Assembly (NCBI RefSeq): GCF_024655635.1
Contig: NZ_JANLGI010000002.1
Location: forward strand, 368,738-432,737
Length of the DNA stretch: 64,000 nucleotides
Source of the DNA: Allobosea sp. 47.2.35
Lineage (GTDB): Bacteria; Pseudomonadota; Alphaproteobacteria; Rhizobiales; Beijerinckiaceae
Direction of reading: 5' to 3'
In this document: positions 44,364 through 53,009 of the stretch, piece after piece
Numbering within the stretch: the stretch's first letter is position 1
Layout: each line of letters begins with the position of its first letter
Notes under the pieces: generated by a model
Seen by the model: the letters and a program-made list of their open reading frames with translations, nothing else
Told to the model about the DNA's origin: nothing
Databases searched by the model: none
Position numbers and translations under genes: made by a program

Positions 44364-45293
44364 TTATGACTGCCCGACAGCCTTCGACTGGTGCTGCCGC
44401 GCGATCAGGTTGAGCGCGTTGAGTGTCACCTGCGCCGCGAGCAGCGCCGACATGCCGCCGACATCGTGCGGCGGGCTGACCGTGTTGATGTTGACGCCCA
44501 CCAGATTGAGCCCGGCGCAGGCTTCCAGCACCGCGAGGCCCTCGCGCGAGGTCGCCCCGCCCCAGGTCGGCGTGCAGACGCCCGGCGCGACCGAGGGGTC
44601 GAAGAAATCCATGTCGTAGGAGAGATAGACCGGCCGGTCGCCGATATGCGCGCGGATCTCGGCGAAGACCTTGGCGATGCCGCGCTCCAGCAGCTCCGCC
44701 AGCGGGATCACGTTGTAGCCAAGGCTGCGGCCGTATTCGCCGACGCCGGGCAGCATCGTCGTGCCGCGCATGCCGATCTGGTAGGAGCGGGTGGCATCGA
44801 CGAGCCCTTCCTCCGCGGCACGGCCGAAGGCGGTCGCGGTGTTGTAGCCCTCGATCGGATAGGCGTCGGTATGGGCGTCGATATGGATGGTGACGAGATC
44901 GGGATAGACCCGGTGCAGCGCCCGCATCTCCGGCAGGGCGATCGCCCCGTCGCCGCCGAGCGTCACCGCGACGGCTCGCGTCTCGGCGATGGCGCCGACG
45001 GCCGCCTCGATCGCGACATAGGACGCGTCGAGATCGCCGGGGCTGACCTTGGCATCGCCGACATCGACGACGCCGAGCGCCTCCAGCGGGTTGATGCCGT
45101 TGACGAAGTCGAAGGCCCGCAGCAGCAGCGACTGCTCGCGGATCGAGGACGGCCCGAGCCGCGAGCCGACGCGCTGCGGATGCGTGCCGCAATCGAAGGG
45201 CAGGCCGAGGACCACCGCCTTGGCGTCGCCGATCTCGGTACGGTGCGGGACGCCCATGAAGGTCTGGGCGAGCGAAAACGGCGCCGTTGTCAT
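44364..45293 (-). CDS. Agmatinase/ureohydrolase family protein with altered metal site
   Basis: This 309-residue protein has the arginase fold. DAHTD (139-143) and SYDMDFFDP (D227, D229) supply four of the expected Mn ligands. The first motif, normally GGDHS, reads GGDGA, so the ligand His is Gly116. The late VEV-type motif reads NTVSPPHD, with Thr271 in place of the guanidinium-binding Glu. It follows the polyamine-type importer genes, so it probably acts on the imported compound, but hydrolysis of agmatine cannot be assumed. Start MTTAPFS was chosen. Confidence 0.8.
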   Translation of the reverse strand: MTTAPFSLAQTFMGVPHRTEIGDAKAVVLGLPFDCGTHPQRVGSRLGPSSIREQSLLLRAFDFVNGINPLEALGVVDVGDAKVSPGDLDASYVAIEAAVGAIAETRAVAVTLGGDGAIALPEMRALHRVYPDLVTIHIDAHTDAYPIEGYNTATAFGRAAEEGLVDATRSYQIGMRGTTMLPGVGEYGRSLGYNVIPLAELLERGIAKVFAEIRAHIGDRPVYLSYDMDFFDPSVAPGVCTPTWGGATSREGLAVLEACAGLNLVGVNINTVSPPHDVGGMSALLAAQVTLNALNLIARQHQSKAVGQS

Positions 45294-45324
45294 CAGTCTA
45301 CCTGTGTCTTTGTCGGGAGGCAGG

Positions 45325-45349
45325 GACGGGTGGCACGCCGCCACCCGTC
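45325..45349 (-). terminator. Hairpin after the polyamine-type binding-protein gene
   Basis: Perfect 10-base arms GACGGGTGGC and GCCACCCGTC enclose ACGCC, 11 bases after the binding-protein stop and before the agmatinase-like start. No T-run is present on the minus strand. It probably insulates or stabilises the upstream message. Confidence 0.65.
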
Positions 45350-45360
45350 AAGGTCGAGGC

Positions 45361-46479
45361 TCAGGAAGCGATCGCGTCCATGTAGCGGGCGAGGATCGTG
45401 GCGTAGTGCTGCGCGTACCACTCGTTGTCGACGGCGACCTGGCGCGCGAAATTCTCCGGCGAGCCGCAGTCCAGCGCCTTCATCTCGGCCGGCACCATCG
45501 CGGCTGCGGCCGGATTGACCGGGCCGTTGCCGACACGCTTGAACAGTTCGACCTGGCTCTTGGGGTCCTGTGCCGAGGCGATGAACTTCCAGGCGCCGGC
45601 CTTGGCCGGGTTGCCCTTCGGCACGATCCAGGCGCCGGGGAACAGGATGCCGTCCTCGAAGGTGAACTTGATGTGGTCGCCAACCTCCTTGGCGAGCAGC
45701 ATCGAGCGCGTGTGCCAGAGATTGCCCATCACGACTTCCTGGTTGCGGAAGAGCTGCTGGCTCTCCGCGCCGGTGGTCCAGAAAATCGTGTGCGGCTTGA
45801 TCTCCTTGATCTTGGCGAGCGCCCGGTCGACATCGATCGGGTAGATCTTGTCGCGGCTAACGCCGTCGGCGAGCATCGCGGCTTCCAGCATGCCCTCGAT
45901 ATTGTTGCGGAGCGTGCGCTTGCCGGGGAATTCCTTGACGTTCCAGAAATCCTTCCAGTTCTTCGGCGCCGGCCCCTTCAGGGCCTTGGCGTCATAGGTC
46001 AGCACGAAGGAATAGAGATAGGCGCCGACGCCCCAATCCGAGCGATGCGCGGCGCGGACCTTGCCCTGCGAGACGATCGACCAGTCGACCTTCTCCAGCA
46101 GGTTCTGGCGACCGAGTTCGATCGAGGCCGGCACGGTGCGGTCGCAGACGTCCCAAGTGACGGCGCCGCTCTCGACCATCGCCTTGATCTTGCCGGAGCT
46201 TGGTCCCGAGCCGTTGATCAGCGCCTTCGCGTCGGGATTGGCGGCGTTGAAGGGCTGGGCCCAGATCGCGTCATAGGCCGGCACGGCATCGCCGCCCCAG
46301 TTGACGACGACGATCTCGCCGGTCTGAGCATGGGCCGGCGTCAGGCGTAAGCCCGCCGGGATCGCGCCCAGCATCGCCAGCGCCTGCAGGAAGCGGCGGC
46401 GATGGACGCGCTTGCCTTCGGTCTCCCGGCGCAGGATCGCCAGGCAGTCGTCACGGAATTCCTGATGCTCTCTGGTCAT
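45361..46479 (-). CDS. Polyamine-type ABC transporter substrate-binding protein
   Basis: This 372-residue PotD-like protein has an unusually long N-terminal region before the export signal: about 25 charged residues (MTREHQEFRDDCLAILRRE) precede VHRRRFLQALAMLGAIPAG, a twin-arginine-like leader. Family marks are VVNWGGDAVPAYDAIW, VTWDVCD and YPIDVDRALAKIKEIKP. It is the fourth gene of the ATPase-permease-permease-binding-protein order. Ligand unknown. Confidence 0.87.
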   Translation of the reverse strand: MTREHQEFRDDCLAILRRETEGKRVHRRRFLQALAMLGAIPAGLRLTPAHAQTGEIVVVNWGGDAVPAYDAIWAQPFNAANPDAKALINGSGPSSGKIKAMVESGAVTWDVCDRTVPASIELGRQNLLEKVDWSIVSQGKVRAAHRSDWGVGAYLYSFVLTYDAKALKGPAPKNWKDFWNVKEFPGKRTLRNNIEGMLEAAMLADGVSRDKIYPIDVDRALAKIKEIKPHTIFWTTGAESQQLFRNQEVVMGNLWHTRSMLLAKEVGDHIKFTFEDGILFPGAWIVPKGNPAKAGAWKFIASAQDPKSQVELFKRVGNGPVNPAAAAMVPAEMKALDCGSPENFARQVAVDNEWYAQHYATILARYMDAIAS

Positions 46480-46498
46480 GCTGGTCTCCCCTCTGTTG

Positions 46499-47302
46499 TC
46501 AGGCTTTTGCGGAGGCACTGCGCAGCGTCGAGATCGCGACGGCGGCGAAGGTCAGGACGATCATCACCGTGCCGAGCGCGGCGATGGCCGGGTCGATATT
46601 GTCGGCGAGCCCCTCCCAGATCCGGCGGGGCAGGGCGTTGACCGCCCGGCTGGTGACGAAGAGCGCGACGATGGTCTCGTCCCAGGAGGTGATGAAGGCG
46701 AAGGCGGCGCCGGCGACGATGCCGGCCTTGATCTGCGGCAGCACGACCCAGCCCATCGCCTGCCGCGGATTGGCGCCGAGGCTGCGCGCCGCCTGCTCCA
46801 GCCGCGGATCGACATTGGCCAGCGTGCCGGCGACGGTCAGTACGACGAAGGGCAGTCCCTTCATCGCGTGGATAAGGATCAGGCCGAGATAGGTGTCGAG
46901 CAGGCCGAGCGTGGCCCATGCCCGATAGAAGGCGACGGCATGCACGATCGGCGGCACGATGATCGGCGCCAGCAGCAGGAGACGCAGGCGCCGGGCGAGC
47001 GGCGCCCCGAGACGCCAGGCCCCGACCGCGAAGGCGACGCCGAGCCCGGTCGCGAGCACCGTTGCGCCGATGCCCACGACGAGGCTATCGACGATGCTCT
47101 TGGTCCAGCGCCCATCGGTCGCGAGGCTGCCATAGTGGCGAAACGAGATCGACGACGTCGGCAGCGAGAGATAGCGCTCCGGCGTCAGCGAGATCGGGAT
47201 GATGACGAGGATCGGCAGCAACAGGAAGGAGGCCGCGAGCCAGGCGACGATCCGGTTGAGCGAGATGCCGTTAGGGGTCGAGGGGACGCTGAGCGCTGCC
47301 AT
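46499..47302 (-). CDS. PotC-type ABC transporter permease
   Basis: This 267-residue inner-membrane permease has the EAA loop LEQAARSLGANPRQAMGWVVLPQIKAG (in part) and ITSWDETIVALFV, typical of PotC. It starts two bases after the stop of the PotB-type permease, a tight coupling. It pairs with that protein to form the channel. Confidence 0.9.
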   Translation of the reverse strand: MAALSVPSTPNGISLNRIVAWLAASFLLLPILVIIPISLTPERYLSLPTSSISFRHYGSLATDGRWTKSIVDSLVVGIGATVLATGLGVAFAVGAWRLGAPLARRLRLLLLAPIIVPPIVHAVAFYRAWATLGLLDTYLGLILIHAMKGLPFVVLTVAGTLANVDPRLEQAARSLGANPRQAMGWVVLPQIKAGIVAGAAFAFITSWDETIVALFVTSRAVNALPRRIWEGLADNIDPAIAALGTVMIVLTFAAVAISTLRSASAKA

Positions 47303-47304
47303 GG

Positions 47305-48159
47305 CTATTTCCTCAGCGCCTGTTCGACATCCATGAAGCGGCTGAGCCACATCACGAGCAGGAGCACGGCGCCGAGCAGCACGGTCGCCAGCATCGCCGC
47401 CAGCCCCCAGCGCAGCGTCTCGGAGATCTGCACGCTGATGAACTCGGCCACCATGATCGTGCGCCCGCCGCCAAGGATGGCCGGTGTGATGTAGAAGCCG
47501 AGCGAGAAGATCATCACGATCACGCCCGCCCCGATCAGGCCGGGCAGGCTCAGCGGCAGGAAGACCCAGCGGAAGGCCTGGCTGGGCGTCGCCCCGAGCG
47601 CGCGCGCCGCCGGCACCAGCCGGTCGTCGATGCCGCGCAGGCTCGTGTAGAGCGGCAGGATCGCATAGGGCAGCATGTAGTGGGTCATGCCGATGATCAC
47701 GCCGAGCTCGTTGCGCACGAGGCTGAGCGGGCTCTCGATCAGCCCGGTCGAGAGCAGGATCGAATTGACCAGTCCCTTCGATTGCAGCAGCGCGACCCAG
47801 GCGAAGGCGCGGATGAGGGCGCTGATCCAGAAGCTCGCCACGACGATGCCAAGCAGGATCTGGCGCTCGCGCGGCCCGCATTGCAGCAGGGCATAGGCGA
47901 CGACATAGCCGATCCCGAGCGCCAGCACCGTGGTGATCGCCCCGATCCTGAGCGTCGTCCAGAGCACGCGCTGCACGGCGCCGTTTTGGGCGAGCTCCGC
48001 GTAATTGGCGAGCCCGGGCTTCGGCACGGTGAAGCTCAGCACGAGCACGTTCAGCACCGGCACGAGGTAGAACAGCGCCAGGAAGACGCAAGGCGCGAGC
48101 AGCATCAGCCAGTAGAGCCGCTCGCTTCCGCCGGTGCTGGTGGCGGCTGCCGCGCTCAC
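47305..48159 (-). CDS. PotB-type ABC transporter permease
   Basis: This 284-residue permease has LVPAARALGATPSQAFRWVFLPLSLPG (in part) as EAA loop and FSLGFYITPAILGG. The start codon is GTG and overlaps the ATPase stop as GTGA, so translation is coupled. A short Ala/Ser-rich start (SAAAATSTGGSERL) precedes the first membrane segment. Confidence 0.9.
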   Translation of the reverse strand: MSAAAATSTGGSERLYWLMLLAPCVFLALFYLVPVLNVLVLSFTVPKPGLANYAELAQNGAVQRVLWTTLRIGAITTVLALGIGYVVAYALLQCGPRERQILLGIVVASFWISALIRAFAWVALLQSKGLVNSILLSTGLIESPLSLVRNELGVIIGMTHYMLPYAILPLYTSLRGIDDRLVPAARALGATPSQAFRWVFLPLSLPGLIGAGVIVMIFSLGFYITPAILGGGRTIMVAEFISVQISETLRWGLAAMLATVLLGAVLLLVMWLSRFMDVEQALRK

Positions 48160-49292
48160 GGCGAGGCCTCGTTGCCGCGCACGAGAATAGCTGCGTCCGG
48201 AGCCCAGGAGGCGACGATCTCCTCACCTTCAACGAAGCTGCGTTGCCCGGCCGGAACCGTCGCCAGCAGCGTCTCACCATCCGCCAGCCTGACCTCGACC
48301 TCGATGGAGGAGCCGAGATAGGTGATGTCGCCGACGCGGCCGCGCACTGCGCAGGAGACGGCTTCCAAGCCGATCGCCGGCGCCGCCAGCCTGATCTTCT
48401 CCGGTCGGAGCGCGGCTACGGCCGCCTGGCCTGCCTGTGCCGCGATGCCGTTCCCGTTCGCCGTCGCGGCGAAGCCGGGCATATGGATATCGACCTGCCC
48501 GTCTTGCGCGGAGGCGATCTTGCCGCGCAGGAAATTGCTCTTGCCGAGGAAGCCGGCGACGAACTCGGTCGCCGGCCGCTCGTAGAGTTCGGCCGGTGGG
48601 GCAATCTGGAGGATGCGGCCACGATCGAGGATGACGATGCGGTCCGACATCGTCAGCGCCTCCTCCTGATCATGCGTGACATAGATGAAGGTCGAGCCGA
48701 CCTCGCGATGGATCGAGCGGAACTCGGTCTGGAATTCCTTGCGTAGCGCCTTGTCGAGCGCGCTCAGCGGCTCGTCGAGCAACAGCAGCTCCGGCGAAAA
48801 GACGAGCGAGCGGGCGAGAGCGACGCGCTGCTGCTGCCCGCCCGACAATTGGCGCGGATAGCGATGCGCGAAGGCCCCGAGCTTCGCCATCTCTAGCGCG
48901 GCCATGATCTTCGGCCGGGCGGCGTCGCCGGTGATGCCGCGCGCCCTCAGCGGAAAGGCGACGTTGTCGTAGACGCTGAGATGCGGGAACAGCGCATAGC
49001 CCTGGAAGACCACGCCGAAATTGCGCCGCTCCGGCGGCAGCGCGGTCACGTCGCGGCCGTCGAGCAGCATGCGCCCGCTGCTCGGCGCGACGAAGCCGGC
49101 GATGCTCATCAGGATCGTCGTCTTGCCCGAGCCGGAGGGGCCGAGCAGCGTGATGAACTCGCCGGCCTTGATCGTCAGATCGGTCGGTTCGAGCGCGACG
49201 AAATCGCCGTAACGCTTTTCGACCTTGTCGAGGACAAGCGAGTCTTTCACCGATGCGGTCCCATTCCCCGTGCCGTTCAGGCTTGGCTCCAT
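48156..49292 (-). CDS. PotA-type ABC transporter ATP-binding protein
   Basis: This 378-residue ATPase begins the second polyamine-type operon. Walker A is GPSGSGKT (51-58), then VVFQGYALFPHLSVYDNVAFPL, signature LSGGQQQRVALARS, Walker B LLLLDEPLSALDKA and a TOBE region with ALRPEKIRLA. Homology supports the start at MEPSLNGT. The upstream frame is open but overlaps the divergent LysR gene. Confidence 0.9.
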   Translation of the reverse strand: MEPSLNGTGNGTASVKDSLVLDKVEKRYGDFVALEPTDLTIKAGEFITLLGPSGSGKTTILMSIAGFVAPSSGRMLLDGRDVTALPPERRNFGVVFQGYALFPHLSVYDNVAFPLRARGITGDAARPKIMAALEMAKLGAFAHRYPRQLSGGQQQRVALARSLVFSPELLLLDEPLSALDKALRKEFQTEFRSIHREVGSTFIYVTHDQEEALTMSDRIVILDRGRILQIAPPAELYERPATEFVAGFLGKSNFLRGKIASAQDGQVDIHMPGFAATANGNGIAAQAGQAAVAALRPEKIRLAAPAIGLEAVSCAVRGRVGDITYLGSSIEVEVRLADGETLLATVPAGQRSFVEGEEIVASWAPDAAILVRGNEASP

Positions 49293-49333
49293 GGTCCCGT
49301 TTTCGCCGCTTACGTCAAAAACGAAATGAGCTA

Positions 49334-49360
49334 AAAGGTATAAATCTGGCTTATAACTTT
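49334..49360. promoter_or_regulatory. LysR-type operator in the divergent promoter
   Basis: AAAGGTATAA and TTATAACTTT pair at 9 of 10 positions around a 7-base spacer, and the centre contains the T-N11-A pattern of LysR boxes (TAA-ATCTGGC-TTA). It lies between the ATPase start (49292) and the LysR start (49375), so it could serve both. Confidence 0.55.
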
Positions 49361-49374
49361 GGGGCGGAACGGGC

Positions 49375-50283
49375 TTGGATACGCGACATCTCGAAGCCTT
49401 TCGGGCCGTCATCGAGACCGGTTCGATGAGCGCCGCGGCGACCCTTCTGGCGAAGTCGCAACCGGCGATCAGCAACCTGATCACGCGGCTGGAGGACGAG
49501 CTCGGCGTCTCCCTGTTCGAGCGCAAGAAGGGCAGGTTGCAGGTCACGCCCGAGGCGACATTGTTCTACGAGGAGGCGCGGCGCACGCTCGGCGTGCTCG
49601 AGCGCACCCGGCAGGTCGCGCGCGATCTCAAGGGCCTGCGCTCCGGAACGCTCTCGCTCGCGAGCCAACCCGGCCTCGCCACCTACGCCCTGCCGCCGAT
49701 CATCGCCCGGCTGCTGACGCGCTGGCCGGACGGCACGGTGCGCTTCATCACCCGCTCATCGCCGACCGTGCGCGATCTCGGCCGCATCGAGGCCTTCGAT
49801 ATCGGCTTCGCCGAGCATCCGATCGAGAGCCCAGCCTCGGTCATCGAGACGATCGAGGTGCCTTGCGTCTGCATGGTTCCGGCCAACCATCCACTGGCGG
49901 CCGAGCCGGTCATCACGCCGGCCCATCTCGACGACGCGCCCTTCATCTCGCTCTATGCCGACCATTTCCTGCACGAGGCGATCGAGCGCGCCTTCGCCGA
50001 GCAATCGGCCCGCCTGCGCATGGCGGTGCATGTCGAGTTCTTCGGCACGGCCTGCGCGCTGGTGATGGAGGGCGTCGGCGTGACCATCGTCGACGTGGTC
50101 ACCAGCCTGCATTTCCGGAAGGTCGGGCTGGTCGCGCGGCCCTTCGCGCCGCGCCTGTCCTATCGCTATGCGATGTTCCAGCCGGCGCCGCGGCCACTCT
50201 CGCGCATCGCCCGCGAATTCGTCGAGGCCTTCCGCGAGCACAATGCTGCGCTCATCCGCGAGCACAGCCCCTACAAGGATTGA
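49375..50283 (+). CDS. LysR-family transcriptional regulator
   Basis: This 302-residue activator-type protein has an N-terminal helix-turn-helix (residues about 5-65: FRAVIETGSMSAAATLLAKSQPAISNLI) and a periplasmic-binding-like effector domain. It uses a TTG start, preceded by a GGGGCGG purine-rich run. Divergent from the polyamine-type importer operon, it most likely controls that operon through the dyad at 49334-49360. Confidence 0.88.
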   Translation: MDTRHLEAFRAVIETGSMSAAATLLAKSQPAISNLITRLEDELGVSLFERKKGRLQVTPEATLFYEEARRTLGVLERTRQVARDLKGLRSGTLSLASQPGLATYALPPIIARLLTRWPDGTVRFITRSSPTVRDLGRIEAFDIGFAEHPIESPASVIETIEVPCVCMVPANHPLAAEPVITPAHLDDAPFISLYADHFLHEAIERAFAEQSARLRMAVHVEFFGTACALVMEGVGVTIVDVVTSLHFRKVGLVARPFAPRLSYRYAMFQPAPRPLSRIAREFVEAFREHNAALIREHSPYKD

Positions 50284-50309
50284 AGCCGGCGAGGATGTCC
50301 CCGCCGGCT
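50284..50309. terminator. Hairpin between convergent genes
   Basis: Arms AGCCGGCG (50284-50291) and CGCCGGCT (50302-50309) with a 10-base loop lie between the LysR stop and the end of the convergent amidohydrolase gene. It is a plausible bidirectional terminator, though without a T-run. Confidence 0.5.
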
Positions 50310-50317
50310 CCGGAGTG

Positions 50318-51559
50318 TCAGTTCAGGCTGGCGCGCTTCATGAAGGCGCCGGCCTTCATGATCAGCGGGATGTGCCGGCCCTGGCGGGTCAAGAGCGAGA
50401 GGTCCTTCAGCGGGTCGCCGTCGACGACGATCAGGTCGGCATGGGCGCCGGCCGAAACCGTGCCGATCAGGCCTTCCATCTTCAGGAGCCTGGCCGCGAC
50501 ATGGGTCGCCGAGGCGATGACCTCATGCGCCGGCAGGGCGCGGCCGCGGATCACGAACTCCTCGGACTGGTACTTGTGCATCTCGCCGAGCAGGTCGCTG
50601 CCATAGGCCATGGTCAGGCCGGCCTTCTTCATGATGGCGAGCGATTCCATGCCGGCCGAGCGCACGACATCGACCTTGGCGACCGAATCCGGCGGGAAGC
50701 CGAGCTTCGGCCCGTCCGAGACCAGCTTGTCATAGGTGACGAGCGTCGGCACGGCGACGGCGCCCTTGCTGGCGGCGAGCTTCGCTGTCTCGGCCTTGAT
50801 CAGGTTGCAATGCTCCAGCGAATGCACGCCGGCCTCGACGCAGCGGCGGATGGCGTCGTCGGTATAGACATGGGCCGAGACATAGGTGCCGGCCATCCTC
50901 GCTTCCTCGACCACGGCCTCGAGTTCACTGACGGAGAAACCGAGGAAATGGATCGGGTCGGTCGGCGAGGCGCAGCCGCCGTTGGCCATGATCTTGATGA
51001 AGTCGGCCCCGCCCTTCAGCTCCTCGCGCGCGGCGCGGCGGACCTGGTCGACGCCGTCGCAGATGCGGCCGAGCGCGCCGAGGCGATGGCGCTCGATCAC
51101 GCTCGGGCGGTCGTCATAGCGGCCGCGGAAATCGGCGTGGCCGCCGGTCTGGCTCAGCGCCTTGCCGGAGATGACGAGGCGCGGCGTCGGGAAATCGCCT
51201 TCCTCGGTCGCCTGCTTCAGGCCGAAATCGGCGCCGCCGACATCGCGCACCGTGGTGAAGCCGCGCATCAGCATCGCCCGCATGATCCCGAAGGAGCGGG
51301 CGGTGACCAGCGAATCCGGCAGGCGGGAATTGGCGCCGAGATCGGCGACGCCGGCCACGACATGGACATGGGCGTCGATCAGGCCGGGCATCAGCGTCCT
51401 GCCCTTGAGATCGACGACCTTGGCCTTCGCCGAGGTCACGGATTTGCCGACCTCGCGGATGGTGCCGCCCTCGACGAGGACACTGACGGGCGCGCCCGCC
51501 TCCGGCGCCGAGCCGTCGACGATGCGGGCATTGGTGAACAGGGTGGAAGCCACGGGCAT
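50318..51559 (-). CDS. Metal-dependent amidohydrolase (Xaa-Pro/imidazolonepropionase-like)
   Basis: This 413-residue amidohydrolase has the metal motifs GLIDAHVHV (HxH), GADFIKIMANGG (candidate carboxylated lysine), SAHVYTD, VHSLEHCN and AYGSDLL. No signal peptide is seen, so it acts in the cytoplasm. It closes the operon TetR-livGF-livKHM-GAF-amidohydrolase and probably hydrolyses the compound imported by that system. An amide or cyclic imide substrate is likely but not shown. Confidence 0.86.
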   Translation of the reverse strand: MPVASTLFTNARIVDGSAPEAGAPVSVLVEGGTIREVGKSVTSAKAKVVDLKGRTLMPGLIDAHVHVVAGVADLGANSRLPDSLVTARSFGIMRAMLMRGFTTVRDVGGADFGLKQATEEGDFPTPRLVISGKALSQTGGHADFRGRYDDRPSVIERHRLGALGRICDGVDQVRRAAREELKGGADFIKIMANGGCASPTDPIHFLGFSVSELEAVVEEARMAGTYVSAHVYTDDAIRRCVEAGVHSLEHCNLIKAETAKLAASKGAVAVPTLVTYDKLVSDGPKLGFPPDSVAKVDVVRSAGMESLAIMKKAGLTMAYGSDLLGEMHKYQSEEFVIRGRALPAHEVIASATHVAARLLKMEGLIGTVSAGAHADLIVVDGDPLKDLSLLTRQGRHIPLIMKAGAFMKRASLN

Positions 51560-51593
51560 GTTCCTTCGGTCAGGATGCGTCGGGGAAACGGGA

Positions 51594-52082
51594 TCAGGCG
51601 GCCTTGTTGGCGGCACGCGCAGCGAGGAAGGCGGGGACCAGCAGCGGCGCCAGCCGCTCGACCGGCGCGACATGCTCCTCGCGGTAATGATGCTCGGGCG
51701 CGAGCAGGTTGATCGTGCCGACGACCTTGCCGTCATAGATCGCGGGGATGTTGATGACGGAGCCCAATCCCATGCTCTCGATCAATTCATGGTCGAAGAA
51801 GGCCCAGCGGATGCCGGCCTTGTCCTTGCCGAGATAGGGCTGGCGTCCGTCCAGCACATGCTTGCCCCAGGGCGTCGGCCCCATCGTCTTGCGGCCGGAG
51901 AGGGGGTACTCGGCCGGCTGGTTGGAATAGATGCGCGCGACCTCCTGCCCGTCGACATAGAGCAGCGTGAACAGCTCGTGGCCGACGAGGCGGCGGGTGA
52001 TCTCCTCGAAGGCCTTGAACACCGTGTCGGGCTGGCCGGGCTCCCTGATGAGGGCGGAGAGGGTGGCGAGATCGTCGGACAT
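51594..52082 (-). CDS. Stand-alone GAF-domain protein
   Basis: This 162-residue protein is essentially a single GAF domain (LFTLLYVDGQEVARIYSN, GSVINIPAIYDGKVVGTINLLAPEHHY). It has no output domain. It lies between livM and the amidohydrolase gene. GAF proteins bind small molecules, and a sensor or a small enzyme for the imported compound are both possible. No further function is assigned. Confidence 0.75.
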   Translation of the reverse strand: MSDDLATLSALIREPGQPDTVFKAFEEITRRLVGHELFTLLYVDGQEVARIYSNQPAEYPLSGRKTMGPTPWGKHVLDGRQPYLGKDKAGIRWAFFDHELIESMGLGSVINIPAIYDGKVVGTINLLAPEHHYREEHVAPVERLAPLLVPAFLAARAANKAA

Positions 52083-52097
52083 GGGCAGGCCTTCGGT

Positions 52098-53009
52098 TTA
52101 AGCGGCGGTCGGAGGGACCGGCGCCTTCGGGATGCGCTCGGGCAGGATGCCCTGCGGCTTAAGGTGCAGGACGAGGATGAGGGCGATGCCGATCAGCATT
52201 TCGCGTAGCGCAGCGAGCTGGACCGGCTGCAGGCCCGGCACCCATTCGGTGACGAAGCGCGTCGCCTCCAGGAAGATCACAACGAGATAGGCGCCGAGCA
52301 CGGCGCCGCTCGGACGTCCTACGCCGCCGGCCGTGACGGCGAGGAAGATGTAGATCGTGATCAGCGGCTGAAAATGGTCCGGCGAGACATAGGACTGGAA
52401 ATGCGCATAGAGCGCGCCAGCCAGCGCGGCGATCGCGGCCGAGAGCGCGAAAGCCTGGAGCTTGAAGCGCAGCACCGGCTTGCCGGCGAAGCTGGCGAGC
52501 TGCTGATCCTCGCGGATCGCCTTCAAGGCGCGGCCATAGGGCGAGGCGTCGAGCCGGCGCAGCAGCGCCCAGACGACGAGCAGCACCAGCGTGGCGAGGC
52601 CGAGATAGAAATACGCGAAGTTCTGCGTGCCAAGCTCGGCCTTGAGCGGCGCCTTGATGCCGGAGATGCCGTCCGAGCCATTGGTCAGCCAGCGCTCGTT
52701 GAGCGCGACGAGCCGGATGACTTCCGCGAATCCGAGCGTGACGATGGCGAGATAGTCGTCGCGTAGCCTGAGCGTCGCGAAGGTGACGACGAGGCCGACC
52801 GCCGCACCTACCAAGAGCGCAGCGCCCCAGCCGATCAGCACCTGCGCTCCGGCTCCCGTGGTGAGCGCGGAGGCGTAGGCGCCGACCGCGAAGAAGCCGG
52901 CGAGGCCGAGATTGACGAGGCCGGCGCCGCCCCAGATCAGGTTCAGGCTGAGCGCGAGCAGGCCGTAGATGGCGCAGAGCGTCAGGGTGAAGATCAGATA
53001 GGACAGCAT
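52098..53009 (-). CDS. livM: Branched-chain amino-acid-type ABC permease LivM
   Basis: This 303-residue permease has LSLNLIWGGAGLVNLGLAGFFAVGAYASAL (in part), the LivM N-terminal signature, and the C-terminal VTAGGVGRPSGAVLGAYLVV. It overlaps the livH-type stop by one base. The system class includes amide and urea transport, so the substrate is left open. Confidence 0.88.
   Translation of the reverse strand: MLSYLIFTLTLCAIYGLLALSLNLIWGGAGLVNLGLAGFFAVGAYASALTTGAGAQVLIGWGAALLVGAAVGLVVTFATLRLRDDYLAIVTLGFAEVIRLVALNERWLTNGSDGISGIKAPLKAELGTQNFAYFYLGLATLVLLVVWALLRRLDASPYGRALKAIREDQQLASFAGKPVLRFKLQAFALSAAIAALAGALYAHFQSYVSPDHFQPLITIYIFLAVTAGGVGRPSGAVLGAYLVVIFLEATRFVTEWVPGLQPVQLAALREMLIGIALILVLHLKPQGILPERIPKAPVPPTAA

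Noticed and set aside
44364..45293. Calling the ureohydrolase a true agmatinase (speB)
   Set aside because: Two expected active-site residues are missing, so a specific symbol would overstate the evidence.
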